Shown: one piece after another, positions 1-8,739 of the stretch
Layout of the letters: each line of letters opens with the position of its first letter
How positions within the stretch are numbered: position 1 is the stretch's first letter
Source: Sphingopyxis sp. TUF1
GTDB taxonomy: Bacteria; Pseudomonadota; Alphaproteobacteria; Sphingomonadales; Sphingomonadaceae
Assembly (NCBI RefSeq): GCF_036687315.1
Contig: NZ_CP144683.1
Span: forward strand, 186,001-250,000
DNA length: 64,000 nucleotides
Direction: 5' to 3'
The notes under the pieces: generated by a model
Told to the model about the DNA's origin: nothing
Database searches by the model: none
What the model saw: the letters and a program-made list of their open reading frames with translations, nothing else
Made by a program: the position numbers and the translations under genes

Positions 1-1
1 G

Positions 2-490
2 TTCCGCATACCGCAGACCGGCCTGCGCTTCTTCACCGTTTACGGCCCGTGGGGGCGGCCGGACATGGCGGTGTGGAAGTTCACCGATGCGGTGCTGCAG
101 GGGCGGCCAATCGACGTGTACAACCACGGCGACATGCTTCGCGATTTCACTTTTATCGACGACATTGTGAATGGCGTCGTCCTGACGCTGGACAGCCCGC
201 CGGCCGACGATGGCCGCGAAAAGCCGGGCGGGTTTTCGACGCCCCACCGCCTGTACAATATCGGCAACAACCGCCCGGAACAGCTGACCGACCTGATCGC
301 CGCGATCGAAACGGCGTGCGGTCGCAAGGCCGAGATCAACCTGCTGCCGATGCAGGATGGCGACGTCTATCAAACATATGCGGACATCGACGACATCAGC
401 CGCGATCTCGGCTTCGCACCGACAACCCCGATGACGGTCGGAATACCGGCTTTCGTGGCCTGGTATCGCGACGTCTGGATGACGCGATAG
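2..490 (+). CDS. NAD-dependent epimerase, UDP-glucuronate 4-epimerase type (3' part only)
   Basis: Only the C-terminal ~162 residues are present; the reading frame is already open at base 2. It begins with the conserved segment LRFFTVYGPWGRPDMA, followed by FTDAVLQG and DFTFIDDIV, the pattern of the CapI/LpsL/GAE-type UDP-glucuronate epimerases of the extended SDR family. The Rossmann glycine motif and the YxxxK active site lie upstream of the window. In the family these enzymes interconvert UDP-glucuronate and UDP-galacturonate for capsule or EPS. The position next to lyase and Wzc genes fits a role in supplying uronic acid to the same polymer. The family call is firm; the exact sugar is inferred. 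Confidence 0.85.
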   Translation, partial: FRIPQTGLRFFTVYGPWGRPDMAVWKFTDAVLQGRPIDVYNHGDMLRDFTFIDDIVNGVVLTLDSPPADDGREKPGGFSTPHRLYNIGNNRPEQLTDLIAAIETACGRKAEINLLPMQDGDVYQTYADIDDISRDLGFAPTTPMTVGIPAFVAWYRDVWMTR

Positions 491-759
491 GCATTCGCTG
501 ATAGCCCGATAATCCTTTCGGCTATGACATAACCAGCAGGCGCATACCCTTTATAGCTGTTTGATCTTTGGCGACCTTGGTCCATCATTCCGATGCTGCG
601 GCGCGCCGTTGGTGACCCCCATCGGGCTGCTTCTTCAGCACCTACCGCGACGTATTCGGACGTAAGGCTTGGGGCCCCCCAGCATCAAGCATCGCGGACT
701 AGGGCGCGCCGAAATAAGGCTTGCTATGCGGTCGATCTTGCCTTGGCGATTTGGAATAA
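491..759. other. 269-bp non-coding stretch between convergent genes
   Basis: No convincing gene is seen here. Just after the epimerase stop codon there is a weak hairpin (AGCCCGA ... TCGGCT, about 503-526) that might help end transcription, but no T-tract follows. The rest shows no repeats or RNA genes. Confidence 0.4.
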
Positions 760-2595
760 TCAGAACATCGGGCGGCCACAATTGTAAGCCGGCACGCGGC
801 CCGTTCCAGATCCGATAAAACCCGCGTAACGTTCATAATCGCGGGCCACAAAATTCAGATATTCTTCGATGTTGGGATAACCGTCGCCATCGGCGTCATT
901 GTTGGCGTCCCACACATTCGGATTGGTGTTGGTGAACTGGCTTTCCCAGCTGTCGGGCATTCCGTCATTGTCGCCGTCGGCTAACGCGCCGCCCGTCGCA
1001 ACAATATTGGCATAACCTCCGGCATCAGACACGACCGAGGGAAAGCCGTTTTCGAACAGATAGGGCGCGCTGTCGCAGGAACGTATATCGTCGATATACA
1101 TCTGATCGACATTGTCGCGGCACAGCCCGTCGCGGCACAGATCGGCCCCCGCAAACGCCAGTGCGTCGCGCATCGCCTGCTCCGGACCGGTGATGTGCCA
1201 AGCTTCATACTGCCGCGACGTAATGCCGACCACCATCGCATAGACAAGCGACTGGATGACGCCAAAACCCGTCACCGAACAATCGGCGACGCCCAGCGCG
1301 TTTACGCCGCAGGTATTGGTCTCGTCGGCTGCCGTGGGAAAGCCCGCTGCGGCTCGTTGCGGATCGCTGACCGTCTGGCCAAAGAAACCCTGCACGCGCG
1401 TGCGCTGGGTCACATTGTCCAACATGAAGATATTATAGCCATAGGGGTCGACCGTATCGCGCGAGAAAAAGGCCGCGAAAAAATTGTTCGTCGGTTTGTC
1501 GTTGGGTCCGCGGAAAGCCACGTTCGCGATATAGTTTACATAGGCACTGCCGTTCTGGTTCGAAATCACCCCCGTCTCGTCGGTGAAGTGATAGACGACA
1601 TTGTTGAACAAGTCCGCCTGACCATATGTGCCGGCAACCCGCGGCTTGATCCCCAGCCCCAGGTTGATGCCGCGAAACTGACCGTGCTGCGAAATATTAT
1701 GCGCGATCGTTATGTTGTTGCCGGGGTTAATGAAAAAGGTCTTGCAATGGAGCGACGAGGTATGGCCCGCGCCGATGCACATATTGGGACCGATAATCGA
1801 CCACTGGATCGTACAGTCGCGGCAATTCGGGTTCAGGCTCTCGTCGGTTCCGAACATCGCCGACACATGATCGACGATCTGGTGGCTCGTGTCGTTCAGC
1901 CGGATCGAATCGCCGTTGTTCGACGTCCGGGTGGGATGTTCGCCAAGCCTCGCCCGCACATAGCGCAGGATCATGTGATCGCCGCCGCCTCTGGTATCGA
2001 TCAGGGAATCGACGGGGTTATAGTTTGCCCCCAGCCTGAACTCGATACCGCCCGGCGATGTCTGCCCGGCGATATAGATTTTGGGTATCGTGATCGGCGC
2101 CGGTGACTGCATGACGATCGCGCCGGCGACGTCGAACAGGCAGTATCGTGGCCGACCTGCGGGAATATTATAAGGCGACGTGACCGACAGGGCCAAGGCA
2201 CATTCGCGATAGGTGATCTTGCCGTCGCCAGCCACCGCCGTGTCGTCCAGCGAATTGATCTTGTACACGACGGCGTTTGCGCTTCGCACGCTGGCATTCC
2301 GGCCAAAGCCGATAGCGGTCGGGAAAGCGATCGGATGCTTCGCGCGATCGGGAATATTTCCATTATCCGGATTTGCGAACGCCGCCGCCGCGCCAGTGGG
2401 TGTAGGTGTTGGTGTCGGAGTAGGCGTCGGAGTGGGTGTTGGCGTCGGCGTGGGTGTTGGCGTCGGCGTGGGCGTGGGCGTCGGACTTGGGGTCGGTGTC
2501 ACCACCACCGGCGGAGTGCCGCCAGAACCCGAATCGCCGCCGCAGGCAGCGAGCAAGGAACACGCCAAAGCTATAAAGGACGCCCGCACCATCAT
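760..2595 (-). CDS. Pectate-lyase-like surface lipoprotein with Pro-Thr linker
   Basis: The protein has 611 residues. The N-terminus is a lipoprotein signal (hydrophobic stretch ending in LLAACGG), so the Cys would be lipidated. A long Pro-Thr dipeptide linker occupies about residues 30-68. A right-handed beta-helix lyase domain follows, with IYIAGQTSPGG, LRYVRARLGEH and a QIVDHVSAMFGTDESL segment typical of PL1/PL9-like pectate lyases. The C-terminus carries calcium-loop-like repeats (DGDNDGMPDSW, DADGDGYPN). It lies 3' of the wzc-like gene in the same direction and has a paralogue at 23938, so it probably trims or releases the EPS rather than degrading plant pectin (inference). Two adjacent ATG codons exist at the start; a G-rich ribosome-binding site precedes them. 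Confidence 0.8.
   Translation of the reverse strand: MMVRASFIALACSLLAACGGDSGSGGTPPVVVTPTPSPTPTPTPTPTPTPTPTPTPTPTPTPTPTPTGAAAAFANPDNGNIPDRAKHPIAFPTAIGFGRNASVRSANAVVYKINSLDDTAVAGDGKITYRECALALSVTSPYNIPAGRPRYCLFDVAGAIVMQSPAPITIPKIYIAGQTSPGGIEFRLGANYNPVDSLIDTRGGGDHMILRYVRARLGEHPTRTSNNGDSIRLNDTSHQIVDHVSAMFGTDESLNPNCRDCTIQWSIIGPNMCIGAGHTSSLHCKTFFINPGNNITIAHNISQHGQFRGINLGLGIKPRVAGTYGQADLFNNVVYHFTDETGVISNQNGSAYVNYIANVAFRGPNDKPTNNFFAAFFSRDTVDPYGYNIFMLDNVTQRTRVQGFFGQTVSDPQRAAAGFPTAADETNTCGVNALGVADCSVTGFGVIQSLVYAMVVGITSRQYEAWHITGPEQAMRDALAFAGADLCRDGLCRDNVDQMYIDDIRSCDSAPYLFENGFPSVVSDAGGYANIVATGGALADGDNDGMPDSWESQFTNTNPNVWDANNDADGDGYPNIEEYLNFVARDYERYAGFIGSGTGRVPAYNCGRPMF
2395..2499 (-). repeat. Pro-Thr coding hexanucleotide repeat (VNTR-like)
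   Basis: About 105 bases of (ACN CCN) codons on the minus strand encode the PT linker of the lyase lipoprotein. Inside it an 18-base unit, GTGGGTGTTGGCGTCGGC on the plus strand, is repeated in tandem at 2432-2449 and 2450-2467. Tracts of this type can change length by slippage without breaking the frame, if changes are multiples of six. Confidence 0.85.
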
Positions 2596-2814
2596 CGACT
2601 ATGCCCCCCCGGTCGCTGCACCCCGGTCGGCTGCAAGGAACGCGGTCACCGTAGTTTAAAGAGGTAAGCAAACAACTAAGTCGTCAATCACTTTGACACA
2701 GGAACCATGCAGTTCGTCGAAAATTCGCCATTTCGCGCAAAACATCATCGTTGCGACCGACGGGGTCGGTGAGCGAAGCGGCCCCTCACCAGGCGTCCGG
2801 ATCGGGGCACCAAG

Positions 2815-5130
2815 TTAAGCGGCAGACAATTTGTCGCGAAACTTGGACAGCCACCGCCTCACACGATTGGGGCGCAGATCGTCATTATCGTTGTAATAGG
2901 ACGAATATTTGGAATAATGTTGCACCGCATCGCCATAACCGAACCGCGCGTGTTTCGTATAATTGACCCGCGTGATGATTACGCCGATCAGGACGTCGCC
3001 CAATATTTTGGTGACCGAACGAACCGTGTCGGGGGTGCTTGAACCCCACCGCGCCGTCATCACCGACGCATCCGAAAATTTGGCGAGCACCTTCGCATCG
3101 CGCAATGCCATGATCGGCGGTGTATCGATCACGATAAAGTCGAACCGCGATCGCAACGCCTCGAACAGCGTTGCCAGCTTTTCGGGCTCGAACAGGCTGG
3201 CCGGGTCGTCGGGAACCCCGGTAACCGGCATACTGGCAATTCCGCCGCCCTTGCCGGGATAACAGATTGAGTCCTCGAGCGAGGTCGCGCCCATAAGATA
3301 GGTGTCCAGCCCAGCCGGACTGTCCTGCAGGCCCAGCGTCTTGGTCATTCCCCTGCGCCGGAAATCGAAATCGAGGGCAATGGCGCTCATCCCCTGCGAC
3401 AGCGCCGAAAATGCGATGCCCAGGGAAACGGTCGTCTTTCCTTCACCCGGCAAGGCAGAGGCAATCATGATGATGCGGGAATTTTCACCGCTCGTGCGCG
3501 ACAGAATTTCCAGAAAGCCGCCTCGGAACGCTTCGGCAAAAATCGACTTGGGCGCCGCCATCGACCCATCGGGACCATCCAGCTGCTGAGGAATCGTGCC
3601 TCGCTGCGGAATCATCGTGAATGTCGGAAGCGAGGTCAGCCGTTCGATCTGATCGCCGCTACGCACCCGATTGTCGAAAGAATCGACGATCAGGGCCAGG
3701 AATATGCCAAGGATGACCGAAGCGACGAAAGCGACCGACAGTGATTGAAAAGGCTTGGGGTAGCTGGGGCTGACCGGAACGATCGCTTCCGACACGGGCA
3801 GTGCTTCGGGCGTCGGATTCGCGCCGCGGATCTGCAACTCTTTCACCCGCTCGAGCATCCCCAGATACAGGCTTTTCGACGTCTCCACTTCGCGTTCGAG
3901 GCTCGCGAGTTCCGGGCTGGCCAAGTCCTGACTCCGCGCCTTCGCACGCAGTCCGCCAAGTTCGGACGAAATATACCCCGCGCGCGCGCTTGCACCGTCG
4001 CTCGTCGACTGGACATTAGCGGCGGCCCTCGCTGCCTCGGCGGCCACGGCGTTCTGAACGATTCGAAGCTCGGCAGTCACGCTCATCACTTCGGGGTGAC
4101 GCGCACCATATTGCGTCGAAAGATTGGCCAGCTTGGCTTTCAGTTCGGATTCCTGGCTGCGCAGACTGGTGAGCAGGCCCGATGTCGCGGAGCCCGCCAT
4201 CCTTTGCCGCGCGGCAACGGCGGCTGCTTCGGCGCTCGCGCCGCGTGCGGAGGCGACTTCGGCTGCAGCGCCCTGAATCTGCGCCGCGCCTGCGCCGATA
4301 GCGAAACTGGAATCGATGCCCTTGTCCCGTTTGAAGCTCGCAACCTTATATTCGGCCGTCTTCAAACGCTCGCTCAATTCTTCCGTCCGCGCGCCAAGAT
4401 CCTCGATCTGACGGCGGTTGTTATCGGCCAGGTCTTCGGTCCGCGTCGCGACATAGGCCTGGACGACCGCATTGGCGATCTTCGTTGCCATGTCCGGGTC
4501 GTTCGATTCGGCGGTTACGCGGATGAAACTCGTCGCTCCGGCTTGCTCGGCGCTGACCTTTTTCTGCAACGCATCGATCGTGTCTTCGATGACTGCGGGC
4601 GGAACCGCCGCGATCGGGTCGGGCGCCGGCACGGCGGTGACGTTTTCAACGGGGCCACCGCGTTCATCGCTTCCATCACCCATATCCGCTGGTGCGTTAG
4701 TGGCGACCGCCTTGGGAGCCAGCGGCTTATATCCTTCCGGATTGAACTCGGGCACATTATAAAGTTGCAAGTCCGCGACGACCCGCTCGGCTACCGAGCG
4801 CGATTTGAGCGCTTCGATCTGAACCCGAACCTCATAATCCAGCTGCTGTTCGATTTCGCGGATGGACGTCGGCGCGGCCTCGCTCTGCTCGGTGTTCACG
4901 GTCGTCTGGTCGATTTGCATCACCGCGGTGGCGCGATAAACGGGCGTGGTCAGCATCAACACGAGGGCCGTCGCCCCGATGACGATCGCCATTGTCAGCA
5001 TGATCAGCGTGAGCCGGCGACGCAGGATCCACAGAAGGCCGGCAGGCGAGCTGTGCTCGGCATAGTCAGCGCGCGGCGATACCGGCACCGGCAGCGACCC
5101 GTCGGAAAAACCCTTTACGACTGCACTCAT
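2815..5130 (-). CDS. Wzc/GumC-type polysaccharide co-polymerase with BY-kinase domain
   Basis: The protein has 771 residues. It carries a Wzz-type N-terminal domain with a membrane helix near residues 33-55, a long coiled-coil periplasmic part (about 250-440) and a second helix preceded by the proline-rich PSYPKPFQS motif near 455-480. The cytoplasmic kinase has Walker A ALPGEGKTT (about 557-565), an A'-like ALDFDFRRRG and Walker B FIVIDTPP. A C-terminal tyrosine cluster (six Tyr within about 25 residues, around 735-755) is the usual autophosphorylation site. In the family this protein controls chain length and export with Wza and Wzy. Its start has a good AGGGG ribosome-binding site. It is divergent from wzx. 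Confidence 0.93.
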   Translation of the reverse strand: MSAVVKGFSDGSLPVPVSPRADYAEHSSPAGLLWILRRRLTLIMLTMAIVIGATALVLMLTTPVYRATAVMQIDQTTVNTEQSEAAPTSIREIEQQLDYEVRVQIEALKSRSVAERVVADLQLYNVPEFNPEGYKPLAPKAVATNAPADMGDGSDERGGPVENVTAVPAPDPIAAVPPAVIEDTIDALQKKVSAEQAGATSFIRVTAESNDPDMATKIANAVVQAYVATRTEDLADNNRRQIEDLGARTEELSERLKTAEYKVASFKRDKGIDSSFAIGAGAAQIQGAAAEVASARGASAEAAAVAARQRMAGSATSGLLTSLRSQESELKAKLANLSTQYGARHPEVMSVTAELRIVQNAVAAEAARAAANVQSTSDGASARAGYISSELGGLRAKARSQDLASPELASLEREVETSKSLYLGMLERVKELQIRGANPTPEALPVSEAIVPVSPSYPKPFQSLSVAFVASVILGIFLALIVDSFDNRVRSGDQIERLTSLPTFTMIPQRGTIPQQLDGPDGSMAAPKSIFAEAFRGGFLEILSRTSGENSRIIMIASALPGEGKTTVSLGIAFSALSQGMSAIALDFDFRRRGMTKTLGLQDSPAGLDTYLMGATSLEDSICYPGKGGGIASMPVTGVPDDPASLFEPEKLATLFEALRSRFDFIVIDTPPIMALRDAKVLAKFSDASVMTARWGSSTPDTVRSVTKILGDVLIGVIITRVNYTKHARFGYGDAVQHYSKYSSYYNDNDDLRPNRVRRWLSKFRDKLSAA

Positions 5131-5441
5131 GACGTCCCCTATAGGTGCCGGAAATCTAAATCGGCCCTTTCAGTCCCAATCCTCCTGCAACGGCTGCAAG
5201 GGCACGGGAACGCGACCCGGTGTCGATCCTACATCAGTTCGGGGGACGCCGCGCTGATCAATCTGCTGTATCGCGTGGATGCATGGTATTACCACTTTAG
5301 AGGTATAACGCATCGAACATAGTAGCAGAGGCGGTCTGGCCGCGTTTCGAATAGCTTATGGTCGCCATTTTGGGCGTCGCTCCGACGCGGCCAAAGCCAA
5401 TTTCAGGGGTGCTTTCCATCGTTATTTCACGATCCAGGGGT
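5131..5441. promoter_or_regulatory. Divergent intergenic region between wzc-like and wzx-like genes
   Basis: These 311 bases separate two genes transcribed away from each other, so they should hold both promoters. An imperfect dyad lies at about 5278-5315 (GATGC..GGTATTACC / AGGTATAAC..GCATC). I cannot place a confident -35/-10 pair. No gene or RNA is recognisable. Confidence 0.45.
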
Positions 5442-6815
5442 ATGATCGATCGCCAACTGAAGCGGATCGCCGGCGACCAGTTTCTCCCCAAAGTTCTTAA
5501 AAATGTCAGCCAGCTGGTCTCTGGGAACGCCGCCGCGTTGCTGATCGGCGTGGTCACGATGGGGATTCTCGCGCGCGCCCTGGGTCCGACGGGTCTCGGG
5601 CTCATCGTGCTCATCGAATCCTACGGCAAACTCATCAACCAGCTCATAAAGCTCGAAAGCTGGCAATCGTTCATCCGCTACGGTGCAATTGCGCTGGAGG
5701 GCGGCGACACGCCGCGCTTCCTGCGGCTCGTCAAGTTCGGAACCGTGCTCGACTTCGGCGGATCGCTCGTCGCAGCCGTCATCTGCATCGGCTTTGCCGG
5801 CCTCGCTGGCCAGCTTTTCGGCTGGACAGACGAAGCGGTGATGATGGCGCGCCTCTATTCCATCGCGCTGGTCTTCGGCGTCGGTTCGACCCCGCTCGGT
5901 ATCCTGCGGATCTTCGACAAGTTCGCGACCATCGCCTGGCTCGATCCGGTCGCCGCCGTTTTCCGCCTGATCTTTATCGCCGCCGCCGCGGCGATGGACG
6001 CGCCGCTCATGACATATCTGCTGATCCTTATCGTCGTTCAGGTCGGCCAACGCCTTGTGCTGGCGATGATTTCCTACCGCACGCTGCGCGCTAACGATTT
6101 CACCGGCTTCCTTCGCCAGCCCTTGCGATCGGTGGCACGGGAGAACCCCGGCATATGGCCCATGATCCTCTCCTCGAACGCCACAATCCTGTTGCGTAAA
6201 AGCACGCAGGAGGTCGACGTTCTGGCGGTTGGCGCGTTTATGGGGCCCGCTCCGGCCGGGATTTACCAGATTGCGCGAAAGCTGGGTTACGCGCTCACCA
6301 AAGCCGGTGGTACCTTGCAACAGGTGTCCTTTCCGCACCTCGCCCGTTTATGGGCCAGGGGCGAGGTCGAAAAGTTCAAGAAACTTGTCATGCAGATCGA
6401 AGTCATGACGCTGGCCGGGGCGGTGGCCTGCTCGCTCGGGCTCGTCGTTTTTGCCAAGCCGCTCATCTTGCTGATAGCGGGACCGCAATATCTGGGCGCG
6501 ACCCTTCCGCTGATCGTCCACTCGATCGCAACTCTGATCCTGCTATGCGGGAGCGCGCTGAGACCCGCACTGGCGAATATGGGCCTGCAGATGAAGGTTC
6601 TCGGGATCGTTGCAGCGTCTGCGGCCGCATTTTATGCGACGTTGGCCATCACTATCCCGAACCTAGGGATAGTCGGTGCGAGCATCGCTCATCTTGTCGC
6701 GAACGCTATAACGCTGCCGGCAATTGCGGTCTTGTACTCACGTGGGCTGCGCGCCGATAATCGAACTCGGATTGCGCCGGCGCCCGACGGTCCCGTTGAC
6801 CAAGGCCCCGGGTGA
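5442..6815 (+). CDS. Wzx-type polysaccharide flippase (MATE/MOP superfamily)
   Basis: The protein has 457 residues and is largely hydrophobic with about 12 membrane segments. It opens with a typical flippase segment (LKNVSQLVSGNAAALLIGVV, TMGILARALGPTGLGLI). It should move undecaprenyl-pyrophosphate-linked repeat units across the inner membrane. The start is uncertain. The ATG at 5442 follows CAGGGGT almost directly; earlier in-frame codons (5358, 5408) give a non-homologous N-terminus. The 3' end overlaps the convergent LuxR-type gene by 110 bases. Confidence 0.88.
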   Translation: MIDRQLKRIAGDQFLPKVLKNVSQLVSGNAAALLIGVVTMGILARALGPTGLGLIVLIESYGKLINQLIKLESWQSFIRYGAIALEGGDTPRFLRLVKFGTVLDFGGSLVAAVICIGFAGLAGQLFGWTDEAVMMARLYSIALVFGVGSTPLGILRIFDKFATIAWLDPVAAVFRLIFIAAAAAMDAPLMTYLLILIVVQVGQRLVLAMISYRTLRANDFTGFLRQPLRSVARENPGIWPMILSSNATILLRKSTQEVDVLAVGAFMGPAPAGIYQIARKLGYALTKAGGTLQQVSFPHLARLWARGEVEKFKKLVMQIEVMTLAGAVACSLGLVVFAKPLILLIAGPQYLGATLPLIVHSIATLILLCGSALRPALANMGLQMKVLGIVAASAAAFYATLAITIPNLGIVGASIAHLVANAITLPAIAVLYSRGLRADNRTRIAPAPDGPVDQGPG

Positions 6816-7449
6816 TTGCCCAGATCGCGGCCTGGGTCCGGTTCGTAACGCGCATCTTTCGAAGCACTGCCTTCACATGAACTTTCACGGTCGCCTCTGA
6901 AATTTCCAGACGGCGGGCGATCACCTTGTTGCAATCGCCGTTCATCAAGCAACGCAGAATCTCGATCTCTCGGGCCGAGAGGTTGATATCGTTGTTGAAT
7001 TTCCAATTGCTGGCGAGAAGTTTCCAGACCGACGCAGTCAGCATCGGTGCCATTTGCGACGGAAAAACTTTTTCACCCACCGCAGTCAATTGCAACACGC
7101 CGATCAAAGATTCGCATCCGATGCCGCTCACGATATAACCGTCGACACCTTCTCCGAAGGCGGCCGCGACATTGTCGAGCGTGAAATGATCGACCATCAC
7201 CACGATGCGAGCGTTAGGCAGCGATTGCCGGAGATCCCGGATCGTCGATATCGTTTCGTCCTCGCCCGCGATCAGACACAATATGATGTGGGATTTGTCA
7301 TCGTTTCGCGATTCCGTTTCGAACGGCAGACCGCCCTTAAATTCGGATACGCAACAAACTTCGACGCCGTCGTCGGACAGTATTCGACGAAGACCTTCTC
7401 GGGCGATTTCGTTACGCCCAAGGATCGAAACTCTGAAATCTACACGCAT
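6706..7449 (-). CDS. LuxR/NarL-type regulator with degenerate receiver domain
   Basis: The protein has 247 residues from the ATG at 7449, which is preceded by GGGTGGG. The C-terminal LuxR-type HTH is intact (LSAREIEILRCLMNG, VIARRLEISEATVKVHVKAV). The N-terminal part aligns with a NarL/FixJ receiver (ILGRNEIAREGLRRIL), but the key residues are replaced. The acidic pair is Gly11-Arg12, the phospho-acceptor position is Cys58, the Thr/Ser position is Val86 and the Lys position is Ser108. It therefore probably does not work by phosphorylation. It lies at the 3' end of the leftward EPS operon and is a likely local regulator (inference). Two perfect dyads precede it. Confidence 0.88.
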   Translation of the reverse strand: MRVDFRVSILGRNEIAREGLRRILSDDGVEVCCVSEFKGGLPFETESRNDDKSHIILCLIAGEDETISTIRDLRQSLPNARIVVMVDHFTLDNVAAAFGEGVDGYIVSGIGCESLIGVLQLTAVGEKVFPSQMAPMLTASVWKLLASNWKFNNDINLSAREIEILRCLMNGDCNKVIARRLEISEATVKVHVKAVLRKMRVTNRTQAAIWAITRGLGQRDRRAPAQSEFDYRRAAHVSTRPQLPAAL

Positions 7450-7493
7450 TATGGCCCACCCAATCAACAACTTCTGAAGCGCGCCAAGCGGTT

Positions 7494-7516
7494 GTTGAAA
7501 AAGCGAATTTTTCAAC
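7494..7516. promoter_or_regulatory. Perfect inverted repeat upstream of the LuxR-type gene
   Basis: GTTGAAAAA and TTTTTCAAC form a perfect 9-bp inverted repeat around the loop GCGAA, 45-67 bases upstream of the regulator's ATG. The stem is AT-rich and has no following T-run in the gene direction, so an operator is more likely than a terminator. Confidence 0.5.
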
Positions 7517-7519
7517 TTG

Positions 7520-7533
7520 AGCCTGCTCAGGCT
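7520..7533. promoter_or_regulatory. Second short dyad upstream of the LuxR-type gene
   Basis: AGCCTG-CT-CAGGCT is a perfect 6-bp dyad three bases from the preceding inverted repeat. The two together may be a compound regulator site. Confidence 0.35.
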
Positions 7534-7637
7534 ATGGCTTCTTTAATTGACCCGTGCGACCACACGTAATTCGCTTTAAGCAGCGCCTTCCCCCCTCCAA
7601 GGACGGCACGGCATAAAAGCTGTATATAAACTAATCA

Positions 7638-8735
7638 CTATTTTCCCTTGGTGTAAATCTCTTTTTTGACAAAAGCTTCCCATTTAGAGACAATTTCGCC
7701 CACCCCGTAATGCGCCACACTCGAAGGCCCCGCCGAGCTGAATTTATCCCTAAGACCCTTATTCTCCATCATTTTTCTTAAAGCCTGCGATAGGCTTTCG
7801 ATGTTTTCAGCTTCCACGAGCAAGCCATTGGCTCCGTCATTAATGATTTCCTCAGGCCCGAATTGGCACCGGAAGGATACAGCCGGAATGGCGGCGGCCA
7901 TCGCTTCGAGTAGCACGTTCGGGAAACCCTCGTAGCGCGATGAAAGGACGAACAGATCTGCCTTTTTTATCCAGTCAGCTGGACCGTGGCTTTTGCCTGC
8001 AAGTTCAATTTGATTGGCACATCCTGTCCGATCTGCCAGCGATTGAAGCTCGGCCTTTTCTTTGCCCTCCCCCCAAATGACCAGCTTCCATTCGGGGAAG
8101 CCCTTGGCCAGTATGGCAAAGGCCTTGATCAGCATGTCAAAACCCTTTTGCCAATCCAACCTGCCAACCGCGGTCAGAACCAGGCCGTCGTGCGGCTCAG
8201 GCTTCACCACGACGGGAACCACGGGGTTGGGAATGACCACGGCGCGCGACCGGATAGCAGCAGGGTAAAGTTCTTTGATCGCTTGCGTTTGCAATACGAT
8301 ACCCGCGGCGCGGCGGGCGGCAAGCTTCCACGCCATTGCCCACAATGGGTGGGCGCGCTGAGCGACCGGATTATTGCGTTCGGAAATTACCACTGGAATG
8401 CCCAGGCGGGTCGATGCGACGATCGAGAGCACATTGATCTTAGTCAGGAACGATATGACAACATCGGGTTGGCGCCGTTTGAAAAGGCCGCGCAACGCAG
8501 CCGTTCGGCGGCAAATGGCCGCGGCGCCGCGCAAAGGCGATCCTCCGCCCGCGGGAATTGCCAGTCGGACAATATCGACCTGCGGATCAAGCGAATGAAA
8601 GACCGGGTCGCCCGGCGCGTCGAAGCTGACCACCGATATGTCATGCCCGCGATGGATCATTTCTCCTGAAAGGAGCGACAGCACCCGTTCCGCACCCCCT
8701 GCCCCCAGCCCGGCAAGCACGAACATTATTTTCAT
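7638..8735 (-). CDS. GT4-family glycosyltransferase
   Basis: The protein has 365 residues from the ATG at 8735. It shows a GT-B fold: an N-terminal LAGLGAGGAERVLSLL donor-loop motif, a central AVGRLDWQKGFDMLIKAF motif and the C-terminal SSRYEGFPNVLLEAMA segment with the EX7E-type acidic pair that binds the nucleotide sugar. It resembles PglH/PglJ-type transferases. The acceptor should be the undecaprenyl-linked EPS intermediate at the inner membrane. The start lies 4 bases after the stop of the HAD gene, so it is translated as part of the same operon. A longer frame extends into the HAD gene but lacks homology there. Confidence 0.9.
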   Translation of the reverse strand: MKIMFVLAGLGAGGAERVLSLLSGEMIHRGHDISVVSFDAPGDPVFHSLDPQVDIVRLAIPAGGGSPLRGAAAICRRTAALRGLFKRRQPDVVISFLTKINVLSIVASTRLGIPVVISERNNPVAQRAHPLWAMAWKLAARRAAGIVLQTQAIKELYPAAIRSRAVVIPNPVVPVVVKPEPHDGLVLTAVGRLDWQKGFDMLIKAFAILAKGFPEWKLVIWGEGKEKAELQSLADRTGCANQIELAGKSHGPADWIKKADLFVLSSRYEGFPNVLLEAMAAAIPAVSFRCQFGPEEIINDGANGLLVEAENIESLSQALRKMMENKGLRDKFSSAGPSSVAHYGVGEIVSKWEAFVKKEIYTKGK

Positions 8736-8739
8736 GGGG

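Noticed and set aside
2213..2659. Frame encoding a long Val-Gly repeat
   Set aside because: It is simply the reverse strand of the Pro-Thr linker of the lyase lipoprotein.
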